Source: Rubrobacter sp. (GTDB taxonomy: Bacteria; Actinomycetota; Rubrobacteria; Rubrobacterales; Rubrobacteraceae). From it: DNA of 34,202 nucleotides. Positions 19,807-26,246 of this stretch are shown here, piece after piece. Numbering within the stretch: position 1 is the first letter of the stretch; each line of letters begins with the position of its first letter. The stretch spans positions 1-34,202 of the forward strand of contig JADDPR010000238.1 of the NCBI GenBank assembly GCA_016781775.1, read 5' to 3'. The position numbers were made by a program, and so were the translations under genes. The notes beneath the pieces were generated by a model. It was given only the letters and a program-made list of their open reading frames with translations, was not told where the DNA came from and did not search any database.

Positions 19807-20353
19807 AACCCGACCTCGGTAACCTTCCGCCGGTACAACACCGCGGCCTGCGCTACCACCCGCGCTCGTACACGGGACCGCAAGTCTCGCAAGGAGGAAA
19901 CCCACGGTCTTTCTCGGCGGAGCTCCGCGCCTCAGGAGAAATGCCTCCGGGGAAGCTTCGGGCTAAAGAACCCCAAAAGAAGAAGGCAATAATTCCGAGG
20001 AGACGCCGCACGTGGAGGCCCTTCTCCGAGGGGCTCGTGACCGGCGACGTCGGGGCAGTGGCATGGGGATCCTCGGTTTACCCGTTGCCTACCCCGTCGA
20101 GTTCGCCGGCGTAGACGTATCGTCCGCCCATACGAAGATGGAAGAATTCGGCCTTAAGCCGTCGGGAGACGGACGCGGCGGTCTTCGGGCGCGAAGCGGA
20201 AGGAAGGCACCCCAACGTCCGGCGCGCCGCGCGGCTGTACAAGCAGGCCAACTCTTTCCCGACCCATCTTTGGACAGCGGGCCAAAGACCACCTCCGGGG
20301 GCGGACCTAGACTGCGTGCATTGCGTTTGTACCCTGTTAAAAGGAGGGAACCC
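19807..20353. other. Long gene-poor leader before amt
   Basis: In these 547 bases I recognise no complete gene. Visible items are a 12-bp palindrome GCGGAGCTCCGC (about 19917-19928), an inverted repeat CTTTGG/CCAAAG (20268-20287), an SD-like AAGGAGGAAA (about 19890) and a weak TAGACT near 20309. One reading frame around 20170-20290 looks protein-like (for example RRAARLYKQANSFPTHLW) but has no start or known homology, so it may be a gene remnant. The leader could also hold a structured RNA; I could not match it to any riboswitch class I know. Confidence 0.4.
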
Positions 20354-21796
20354 GTGCGGAGGTTTGTTTTACTAACGATGGCGGTTCTGATGCTCGTGGC
20401 AGCGGTGCCCGGGCTGGCGCTAGCACAGGAAGAGGCGCCTCCGACCGTCGAGGAGATGGTGCTCGCGGTAGACACCCTGTGGGTGGTCGTCGCGGCGATG
20501 CTCGTCATCTTCATGCAGGCGGGCTTCGCGATGCTCGAGGTCGGCTTCTCGCGCATGAAGAACGTCGGAAGCGTCGTCGCCAAGATCCTGGCGATGATGG
20601 GCATCGGCATCGTGATGTTCTGGGCGGTCGGCTTCGGCCTCACCTTCTCCGACGGCGGCGCCCTCAACCCCTTTATAGGCCTCGGGGGCTTCTTCCTGAC
20701 CGGTGACGCCGAGACGTACGCGGGACTCTCGTGGACGGCGGTGCCGGTCTCCGCCAAGTTCCTGTTCCAGGTAGCCTTCGCGCTCGTCTCGCTGGCCATC
20801 GTCTGGGGGACGATGCTCGAGCGGACCAAGTTCGCGGTTTATTGCATCTTCGCCGTGGTCTTCGCGGGGATGGTCTACCCGATCGTGGGGCACTGGATCT
20901 GGGGCGGCGGCTGGCTCGCGGGCTTCGGCATGCAGGACTTCGCGGGCTCCACGGTCGTCCACCTCTCGGGCGCCATGGCCGCACTCGCCGGTACCCTCCT
21001 CCTCGGTCCCAGGATCGGCAAGTACGACGACGAGGGTCGTCCGCAGACCATCTCGGGCCACAACATGCCGCTCGCGGTCCTCGGCGTCATCATCCTCTGG
21101 ATCGGCTGGTTCGGCTTCAACCCCGGCTCCACCATGGCCGCCGTCGGCGCCTCCTTCGCGGACATCGCCCTGACGACCAACCTCGCGGCCGGGGCCGGCG
21201 TGCTCGGGGCCATGTTTATGAGCTACGCTTACCGCCGCCACATCGACGTCGGGATGGCGGGCAACGGCGCCATCGCCGCCCTCGTCGCCATCACCGCCGC
21301 CTGCGCCTTTGTCGACCCGTGGGCCTCGATCGTCATAGGCTTTATCGCGGGCGTCATCATGTACTCCGTCCTCGTCTTCGTGGACAGCATCGGCGTCGAC
21401 GATCCCCTAGGCGCCATCGCGGCGCACGGCATGGGCGGCATCTGGGGCACCCTCTCGACCGGCCTCTTCGCCACCCCCGCCCTTGTCGAGGCCACCGGCG
21501 TCGGCAACCCCGGCCTGTTCTACGGCGGCGGCTTCGCCCAGCTCGGCGTGCAGGCCCTCGGCATCGTCGTCTGCGGCGGCTTCGTCTTCCTCGTCTCCTA
21601 CGGCGTCTTCGCCGCCCTCAAGGCGACCATCGGCCTCCGCGTCAAGCCCGAGCACGAACTCGACGGCCTCGACATCTCCGAGCACGGCGTCTACGGCTAC
21701 TCCGAGCAGCTCGTCGCCACCGACTACCAGAACGGAAGCGCCAGCAACGGCATCGCCAGCCCGGTGGACGGCAGAACCGTCGGGGGCACAGCCTAA
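20354..21796 (+). CDS. amt: Ammonium transporter Amt
   Basis: Amt/AmtB proteins are trimeric membrane channels that import ammonium. From GTG 20354 the product is 480 residues. It has a signal peptide (about 1-24, ending ALAQEE), as is usual for the family, then about 11 membrane segments. Family motifs are FMQAGFAMLEVGFSRMKN, GHWIWGGGW, the pore histidine regions DFAGSTVVHLSGAMAAL and AAHGMGGIWGTLSTG, and WFGFNPGS. The C-terminal tail is extended (after about 430). The ribosome site AAGGAGGG, 6 bases upstream of GTG, fixes the start; the open frame upstream is non-coding. No PII (glnK) gene lies next to it, unlike many bacteria. Two strong hairpins follow. Confidence 0.96.
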   Translation: MRRFVLLTMAVLMLVAAVPGLALAQEEAPPTVEEMVLAVDTLWVVVAAMLVIFMQAGFAMLEVGFSRMKNVGSVVAKILAMMGIGIVMFWAVGFGLTFSDGGALNPFIGLGGFFLTGDAETYAGLSWTAVPVSAKFLFQVAFALVSLAIVWGTMLERTKFAVYCIFAVVFAGMVYPIVGHWIWGGGWLAGFGMQDFAGSTVVHLSGAMAALAGTLLLGPRIGKYDDEGRPQTISGHNMPLAVLGVIILWIGWFGFNPGSTMAAVGASFADIALTTNLAAGAGVLGAMFMSYAYRRHIDVGMAGNGAIAALVAITAACAFVDPWASIVIGFIAGVIMYSVLVFVDSIGVDDPLGAIAAHGMGGIWGTLSTGLFATPALVEATGVGNPGLFYGGGFAQLGVQALGIVVCGGFVFLVSYGVFAALKATIGLRVKPEHELDGLDISEHGVYGYSEQLVATDYQNGSASNGIASPVDGRTVGGTA

Positions 21797-21810
21797 AGGG
21801 ATAGGCTCGT

Positions 21811-21833
21811 CCGGCGGGGCTCTTCCCCGCCGG
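21811..21833 (+). terminator. Hairpin 1 after amt
   Basis: CCGGCGGGG-CTCTT-CCCCGCCGG is a perfect 9-bp GC stem with a 5-base loop, starting 15 bases past the amt stop. There is no T-run. Confidence 0.55.
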
Positions 21834-21838
21834 GCCCC

Positions 21839-21873
21839 GTCCGAAACCCCGGGAACACTCCGGGGTTTCGGAC
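21839..21873 (+). terminator. Hairpin 2 after amt
   Basis: GTCCGAAACCCCGG pairs perfectly with CCGGGGTTTCGGAC (14 bp) over a 7-base loop, followed by GTTTCGT. Coming directly after hairpin 1, it makes a strong tandem terminator, possibly acting in both directions. Confidence 0.75.
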
Positions 21874-21916
21874 GTTTCGTACGGTGCAGATCACGAGACC
21901 CTTACAGAAAGCGGGC

Positions 21917-22201
21917 ATGGAGCACAACAGACCCTTAGCGCAAGGCGCCGGGACCAACGTCGTGGTCAACGTCTATCCCGACCGGGTGGAGCTCGTCTCC
22001 GGATGGCAGGGCCAGAACGTGGTAGCGGTGGGGCTCAGGCAGGTGGTCGACGCGACGGTGCGCGGCGTCATCAACGCCACCCTGATCATCGAGACGAACG
22101 ACGGCCGCCGCATGGACGTCGAACGCATGGCCCTCCCCGACGCTCGTCAGGTAAAGGAGGCCATCGAACGGCAGAAGAAGACCGCGGGCCTCTACGAGTA
22201 G
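21917..22201 (+). CDS. Small PH-like (bPH) domain protein
   Basis: The product is 94 residues from ATG 21917; a GTG at 21884 would add 11 but starts only 11 bases after the amt terminator. No strong ribosome site is seen for either. The sequence has the beta-rich pattern of small bacterial pleckstrin-homology-like domains (VNVYPDRVELVSGW, then VVAVGLRQVVDATVRG, LIIETNDGRRMDVE), ending in a helix (ARQVKEAIERQK). It has no signal peptide or membrane segment. Such modules occur in SHOCT-linked and membrane-associated proteins of unknown role. It lies between the amt terminators and the TPP-controlled unit and appears to be a separate single gene. The function is unknown. Confidence 0.72.
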   Translation: MEHNRPLAQGAGTNVVVNVYPDRVELVSGWQGQNVVAVGLRQVVDATVRGVINATLIIETNDGRRMDVERMALPDARQVKEAIERQKKTAGLYE

Positions 22202-22241
22202 CCGGCCGGATGCCTCCCCAAACATTGCTTCCATTGTCTCC

Positions 22242-22247
22242 TAGAAT
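22242..22247 (+). promoter_or_regulatory. -10 element ahead of the TPP riboswitch
   Basis: TAGAAT is placed so that transcription would start near 22254, a few bases before the riboswitch. The -35 region has only a weak match. Confidence 0.45.
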
Positions 22248-22255
22248 GTCGCGAT

Positions 22256-22360
22256 GGACGAACACGGGGGAGCTCCGCAGGAGCTGAGATGGCGCGGGGC
22301 TTAGCAGCCAGTGGCGCCGACCCTTTGAACCTGATCCGGTCAGCACCGGCGGAGGGAGAG
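22256..22360 (+). promoter_or_regulatory. TPP riboswitch (THI element)
   Basis: All conserved blocks of the thiamin pyrophosphate aptamer are present in order: ACACGGGGGAGC (22262-22273), CTGAGA (22284-22289), a variable P3a-type stem GGCGC/GCGCC (about 22291-22318), ACCCTTTGAACCTGATC (22320-22336), the P5-type hairpin CCGGT-CAGC-ACCGG (22336-22349) and GCGGAGGGA (22349-22357). The final GGAGG is both part of the aptamer's P4 strand (pairing with CCT of ACCTGA) and the ribosome site for the ATG at 22364, 8 bases away. TPP binding should therefore hide the site and switch translation off. No separate terminator hairpin is seen between the aptamer and the gene. Confidence 0.93.
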
Positions 22361-22363
22361 AGC

Positions 22364-23131
22364 ATGAGCATCCTTGAGGGCAAGGTCGCGCTCGTCACCG
22401 GCGCGAGCCGGGGGGTTGGCGCGGCGGTGGCGGAATCTCTGGCGGGCGAAGGCGCCGCAGTGGTCGTGAACTACCTGAAGAACGAGGCGTTCGCCGGTGA
22501 GGTCGTGGACAGGATACGGTCGAGGGGCGGAGACGCCTTCGCGTACGGTGCCGACGTCACCGACGCCTCGTCGGTGCGCGAGATGGTCCAGGCAACCGCC
22601 GAGACCCTGGGTTCGGTGAACATCCTCATCAACAACGCCCTCCCAGACTACAAGTTCGATCCCGTCGGGCGCAAGGACTTCGCGAGCATCCGGTGGGAGG
22701 ACTACCTCCAGCAGCTCGGGGCGCTCGAAGGGGCCCTCCACTGCTCGCAGGCCGTGGTTCCGGGGATGATCGAGGGGGGCGGCGGCAGAATCGTCAGCAT
22801 CCTCACCAACCTGATAAACAACCCGGTCGTCGCCTACCACGATTACACCACCGCCAAGAGCGCCTTCCTGGGCTTCTCCCGCAACTTGGCCTCCGAGCTG
22901 GGACCGAGCAACATAACGGTCAACATGATAGCCGGTGGCCTCATCGACGAGACCGACGCCAGCGCTCCGACCACCGAAGAGGTACGCAATATCGTTGCGG
23001 CCTCCACTCCCCTGCGCCGGCTCGGCAAGCCGGAGGACATCGGTCGCGCCGTCCTCATGTTCGCCTCGCCCTGGTCGGGCTTCGTCACCGGCCAGTACAT
23101 CACCTGCGACGGCGGCCTGGTGATGCCGTGA
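22364..23131 (+). CDS. SDR-family oxidoreductase under TPP riboswitch
   Basis: The 255-residue classical short-chain dehydrogenase/reductase resembles 3-oxoacyl-ACP reductases (FabG) and is cytosolic. The cofactor motif TGASRGVG (12-19) and the catalytic pair Y161/K165 (YTTAK) are present. Two family positions differ: the usual NNAG reads NNAL (90-93), and the catalytic serine position, 13 residues before Y161, is T148 in SILTN. The C-terminal ITCDGGLVM is typical. ATG is fixed by GGAGG inside the riboswitch. The bluB ATG overlaps its stop (TGATG). From memory, an oxoacyl-reductase-like gene (oarX) is listed among thiamin-regulated genes; this may be the same group, but the substrate is unknown. 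Confidence 0.9.
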   Translation: MSILEGKVALVTGASRGVGAAVAESLAGEGAAVVVNYLKNEAFAGEVVDRIRSRGGDAFAYGADVTDASSVREMVQATAETLGSVNILINNALPDYKFDPVGRKDFASIRWEDYLQQLGALEGALHCSQAVVPGMIEGGGGRIVSILTNLINNPVVAYHDYTTAKSAFLGFSRNLASELGPSNITVNMIAGGLIDETDASAPTTEEVRNIVAASTPLRRLGKPEDIGRAVLMFASPWSGFVTGQYITCDGGLVMP

Positions 23132-23892
23132 TGGACGCTTGGCCAGAAGCCCGAGCCTCGAACCCGGAGCTGCAGCAATCCGTGTCGCCTGGAAGAAGAT
23201 GGGGGGAGTTCGCGCCGAGGGAGAAAAATGGCGTCTACGGCTCGATCTTCGGCCGCCGCGACGTCCGTTCCTTTCTCCCCGACCCGATCCCCGGGGATGT
23301 CCTCGTCCGTATCCTCACCGCCGCCCACCACGCCCCCTCGGTCGGCTTCATGCAGCCCTGGGATTTCGTCCTCGTCCGAGACCTGGACACCCGTAAGCGC
23401 GTCCGAGAGCTCTCAGACAAGGAGCGTCGGGCGGCGGCCGTCTTCTTCGAAGAGCCCCGTCGCGACAAGTACCTGTCGATGAAACTGGAAGGCATCCTCG
23501 ACGCCCCACTGAACCTCTGCGTCACCTGCGAACCTACCCGGGGAGGCCCGCAGGTCCTGGGGCGCAACAGCATCCCGGAGACCGACGTCTACAGCACATG
23601 CCTGGCGGTCCAGAATCTCTGGCTCGCCGCTCGCGCCGAGGGGGTCGGGGTGGGGTGGGTTAGCATCCTGCGCAACGCCGAGCTGCGCGAGATCCTGAGG
23701 GTGCCGCCACACGTAATTCCCGTGGCCTACCTTTGCCTCGGCTACCCTAAAGGGGGGTTCCCCAACGAGCCCCTCCTCCAGAGCGCCGGCTGGCGCGATC
23801 GGCTGCCCCTGGGCTCGCTAGTGCATTACGAACGGTGGGATCGGCGTGAGCACCCGGGGTGGAAGGGGTTCGACGGAGCCCTCGGAGGTTAG
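23131..23892 (+). CDS. bluB: BluB-type 5,6-dimethylbenzimidazole synthase
   Basis: BluB is a nitroreductase-fold enzyme that cannibalises reduced FMN with oxygen to form 5,6-dimethylbenzimidazole, the lower ligand of cobalamin. The 253-residue product shows strong signatures: IFGRRDVRSFLPDPIP with conserved D44, AHHAPSVGFMQPWDF, SIPETDVYSTCLAVQNLWLAARAEG-type text and GVGWVSIL with S178 (the Asp and Ser needed for activity in characterised BluB), then PVAYLCLGYP. A 35-residue N-terminal lead precedes the domain. The ATG shares one base with the SDR stop, so translation is coupled. A TPP riboswitch, not a cobalamin one, controls the transcript. The stop overlaps that of the convergent response-regulator gene by 4 bases. 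Confidence 0.92.
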   Translation: MDAWPEARASNPELQQSVSPGRRWGEFAPREKNGVYGSIFGRRDVRSFLPDPIPGDVLVRILTAAHHAPSVGFMQPWDFVLVRDLDTRKRVRELSDKERRAAAVFFEEPRRDKYLSMKLEGILDAPLNLCVTCEPTRGGPQVLGRNSIPETDVYSTCLAVQNLWLAARAEGVGVGWVSILRNAELREILRVPPHVIPVAYLCLGYPKGGFPNEPLLQSAGWRDRLPLGSLVHYERWDRREHPGWKGFDGALGG

Positions 23893-24485
23893 ACGAGGTC
23901 CCGGCGGCTCTTGAGGCCCATCTTCCTCAAGATGCTGGAGACGTGGTTTTTGGCGGTGTAGAGGCTTATGTAGAGCTCGGAGGAGATCTCGGCGTTCGTG
24001 TAGCGCCTGATCATGAGCGCCAGGACCTCCCGCTCCTTCGGGGTGAGCCGGGCCTCTTCGGCCGCACCGGTGACGCGCCGCCTGGCCTCTTCGTTCGCGG
24101 TGGAGAGCAGCCAGACCTTCTCGCCGTCCTCCACCCGCCTGAGGGCCTCGGGGAGCTCGGGTCCGCCTATCCCCTTGTGCAGGTAGCCGTCGGCCCCGGC
24201 GAGGACGGCCGCCGCAACGTCCTCGGCCCCGGTGTGGGCGGTGAAAAGGACGACGAACGGGGACCGGGACCTGCCCTTGATCTCCCTGCAAGCCTCGATG
24301 CCCGAGTCTTCCCCTTCGAGCCTGAGGTCGAGCAGGACCAGGTCGGGACGGAGCTCGTCTGCCAGCCGGACGGCCTCCCTGGCGGACTGAGCCTCCCCCA
24401 CCACCTCTATACCCTCGGCGGAATCCAACAGGTACTTCACGCCATAGCGCATTGCCGGGTGGTCGTCCACCAGTAGGACCTTCAT
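23889..24485 (-). CDS. NarL/LuxR-type response regulator
   Basis: The 198-residue product has a receiver domain (about 1-120: VLLVDDHPAMRYG, phospho-acceptor D53 in LVLLDLRLEG, T in FTAHTG, K in YLHKG) and a C-terminal LuxR helix-turn-helix (about 138-198: LTPKEREVLALM, TNAEISSELYISLYTAKNHV). It should bind DNA once phosphorylated by the adjacent kinase. ATG 24485 overlaps the kinase stop (ATGA), so the pair is co-translated. Spacing around YLHKG and the GxEDVAAAVLAGA helix is normal. Its stop overlaps that of bluB. Targets are unknown; no repeat that looks like its site was seen. Confidence 0.93.
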   Translation of the reverse strand: MKVLLVDDHPAMRYGVKYLLDSAEGIEVVGEAQSAREAVRLADELRPDLVLLDLRLEGEDSGIEACREIKGRSRSPFVVLFTAHTGAEDVAAAVLAGADGYLHKGIGGPELPEALRRVEDGEKVWLLSTANEEARRRVTGAAEEARLTPKEREVLALMIRRYTNAEISSELYISLYTAKNHVSSILRKMGLKSRRDLV

Positions 24486-26095
24486 CCGGGGAACCTCAGC
24501 TCGATCACCGTTCCCGCGCCGGGGGCGGAGGAGACCCCGAGCTCGGCTCCGGCCTCCTCGGCGCGGGAGCGCATGGAGTGGAGACCGTAGCCGTCCCCCT
24601 CCGCCGCCGGAGCGAAGCCGCGCCCGTCGTCGCGCAGCGCGAGCACGAAGGCGCCTTCCTCGCGGCGCGTCTCCAGCCGAAGGTTGCGGGCTCCGGAGTG
24701 CTTGGCCGCGTTCCACGCGGCCTCGACGAAGACGCGGTGCGCCACGCGAAGCTCCTCCGGCGAGAGCTCGGCGAGGGGGGCGGCGAGATCCTGGTGCGTC
24801 TCCATGCCGAAGCGCTCCCCGAACTGGCGCAGCTTCTCCCTGAAAAAGGCCGCGGGGTCCCCTGCGTGCCCCGAGAGGAGCCTCAACTCGTCCATCGGCT
24901 TGGAGAGCTCGTGCCCCGTCTCGCGGGAGGTCTCCAGGGCCTTGCCGAGAAGGTCGCGGACGGCCGCCCCGTCGCCGTTCTTCTCGGCGAGGGTCGCGGC
25001 CTCGATCATGAGCGAGGTGCCGTGGACGCCCTGCTTGACGGTGTCGTGTAGCTCGCGCATGATGCGCCCCCCCTCGGCTTGACGCGCCAGCGCCTCCTGC
25101 CGCCCCGCCTGGCGGCGCATGGCGCGGTTGATCTCGAACATCCTCCCACACATCAAGACCGCGAGCACGACGCCCCCGAGCAATGCGTACGGCGGCAGAA
25201 GCCCGACACCGACGGCCCCCCACAGCAGCAAAACCCCGTACTGCAGGAGAGGCGAGAGCGGTCCGAACCAGAACAAGGCGATCCCATAACCGCCGACGTG
25301 CTCGGCCCGATTCACCTTCTCCCCGCTCCACCGGAGGGCCGCGAAGGCAAGTACCATCACGCCCCCCGACCAGAGCACCTCGGCGACCCCAAGCTCGTAC
25401 ATCCCCCGTACCCGCGTCCACAGGTACGCCCCGTTCGCCAGGAACAGCAGCAGCAGCCCGCCGGCCATGACGACCACGAAAGGGGGCCTCCTCACGGACA
25501 GGAGCGCGGCGAGCCCCAGAAACAGGAGCCCGAGATCTAAGACCGGCCGGGCCAGGCGCGCCAGTATCGCCAGCTCGTCGAGCCCCGCCCCCGAGCCGAG
25601 GACGAAGTACCACACAAGCAGTCCTGAGGTCAGCATCACGGCGACGGTGTCGAGCACGGCGACCGAGACCATCTCCTTGCGCAGCGTGCTCATGAGCCAC
25701 AGGAGAACCACGAAGAAGAGCGCGTAGGAGAACGCGTGCGCCACGACCTGAAACGCCTCCGCCAGCCCAAACCCAAACGCCCTCGTCCCCACCCATACAA
25801 CGTCTGCCAGAAGCCGCAGCGCCACCGCGAAGCCAAACAGCAGCCAGGGCCGCTTCTCGGTCCCGCCACCGCGCGAGAGAGCCAGGTAGAGCACCACCCC
25901 TGCCAACACCTCGGCGGTCCAAGATGCACACAGGATGGCGACGAAGCGCGAGTCGGTCCCTCGCGCAGAGAGCACGGCCACGAGCGTCGGCAGAGACCAG
26001 GCCAGGAGCGCGAGCACCAACCAACGCTCCCTCAAAGGGTTTCGAATCCCTTTCGTGCTCGCCGAACCGTCGGCCAGACCGATCCCTTCTCCCAT
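24482..26095 (-). CDS. Membrane sensor histidine kinase (NarL-partner type)
   Basis: From ATG 26095 the product is 537 residues. The N-terminal half has about eight hydrophobic segments (roughly 22-280) with short loops and no large extracellular domain, suggesting sensing within or at the membrane. A dimerisation/phospho-acceptor domain of the HisKA_3 type follows (RIMRELHDTVKQGV, H350), then HATPase_c with EAAWNAAKHSGA (N box), DDGRGF and GYGLHSMRSRAEEAG. The start has AGGA six bases upstream and a TAGGAT -10-like hexamer overlapping it. Upstream in-frame residues look non-coding. It pairs with the response regulator at 23889. The signal is unknown. Confidence 0.88.
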   Translation of the reverse strand: MGEGIGLADGSASTKGIRNPLRERWLVLALLAWSLPTLVAVLSARGTDSRFVAILCASWTAEVLAGVVLYLALSRGGGTEKRPWLLFGFAVALRLLADVVWVGTRAFGFGLAEAFQVVAHAFSYALFFVVLLWLMSTLRKEMVSVAVLDTVAVMLTSGLLVWYFVLGSGAGLDELAILARLARPVLDLGLLFLGLAALLSVRRPPFVVVMAGGLLLLFLANGAYLWTRVRGMYELGVAEVLWSGGVMVLAFAALRWSGEKVNRAEHVGGYGIALFWFGPLSPLLQYGVLLLWGAVGVGLLPPYALLGGVVLAVLMCGRMFEINRAMRRQAGRQEALARQAEGGRIMRELHDTVKQGVHGTSLMIEAATLAEKNGDGAAVRDLLGKALETSRETGHELSKPMDELRLLSGHAGDPAAFFREKLRQFGERFGMETHQDLAAPLAELSPEELRVAHRVFVEAAWNAAKHSGARNLRLETRREEGAFVLALRDDGRGFAPAAEGDGYGLHSMRSRAEEAGAELGVSSAPGAGTVIELRFPG

Positions 26096-26208
26096 AGCCC
26101 ATCCTAGCATGCCCGTCGGAGCCCCCTCACCGGGGCGGGAGCCGGCCGAAGGCATCGACGAGGACGTGGACGCGGGCGGCGTCGAACGGGCGGAGTAAAA
26201 ACTACACA

Positions 26209-26237
26209 GGGACCAAGGGCTAACGGCCCCCGGTCCC
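26209..26237 (-). terminator. Terminator after uvrB
   Basis: Two-tiered stem GGGACC/GGTCCC with inner GGGC/GCCC and loop TAACG, starting about 10 bases past the uvrB stop. On the minus strand it is followed by TGTGTAGTTTTT, so a T-run is present, although slightly distant. Confidence 0.6.
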
Positions 26238-26246
26238 AGGATGCTA

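Noticed and set aside
19870-20060. c-di-GMP or c-di-AMP riboswitch in the amt leader
   Set aside because: Short stretches such as GCCTCCGG and GGGCTAAAG look suggestive, but the conserved cores of both classes are missing.
20012-20353. N-terminal extension of the ammonium transporter
   Set aside because: The GTG at 20354 has AAGGAGGG and begins a normal signal peptide. The extension lacks family similarity.
21884-22201. Cobalamin riboswitch ahead of bluB
   Set aside because: bluB is often B12-controlled, so I looked for B12-box-like sequence between amt and bluB. Only the TPP aptamer is present, and its conserved blocks all match.
23889-26102. 737-residue minus-strand frame that would fuse the response regulator to an upstream protein
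   Set aside because: Only its last 198 residues are the regulator. The rest is an out-of-frame reading of the histidine kinase, which has clear kinase motifs in its own frame and an ATGA junction.
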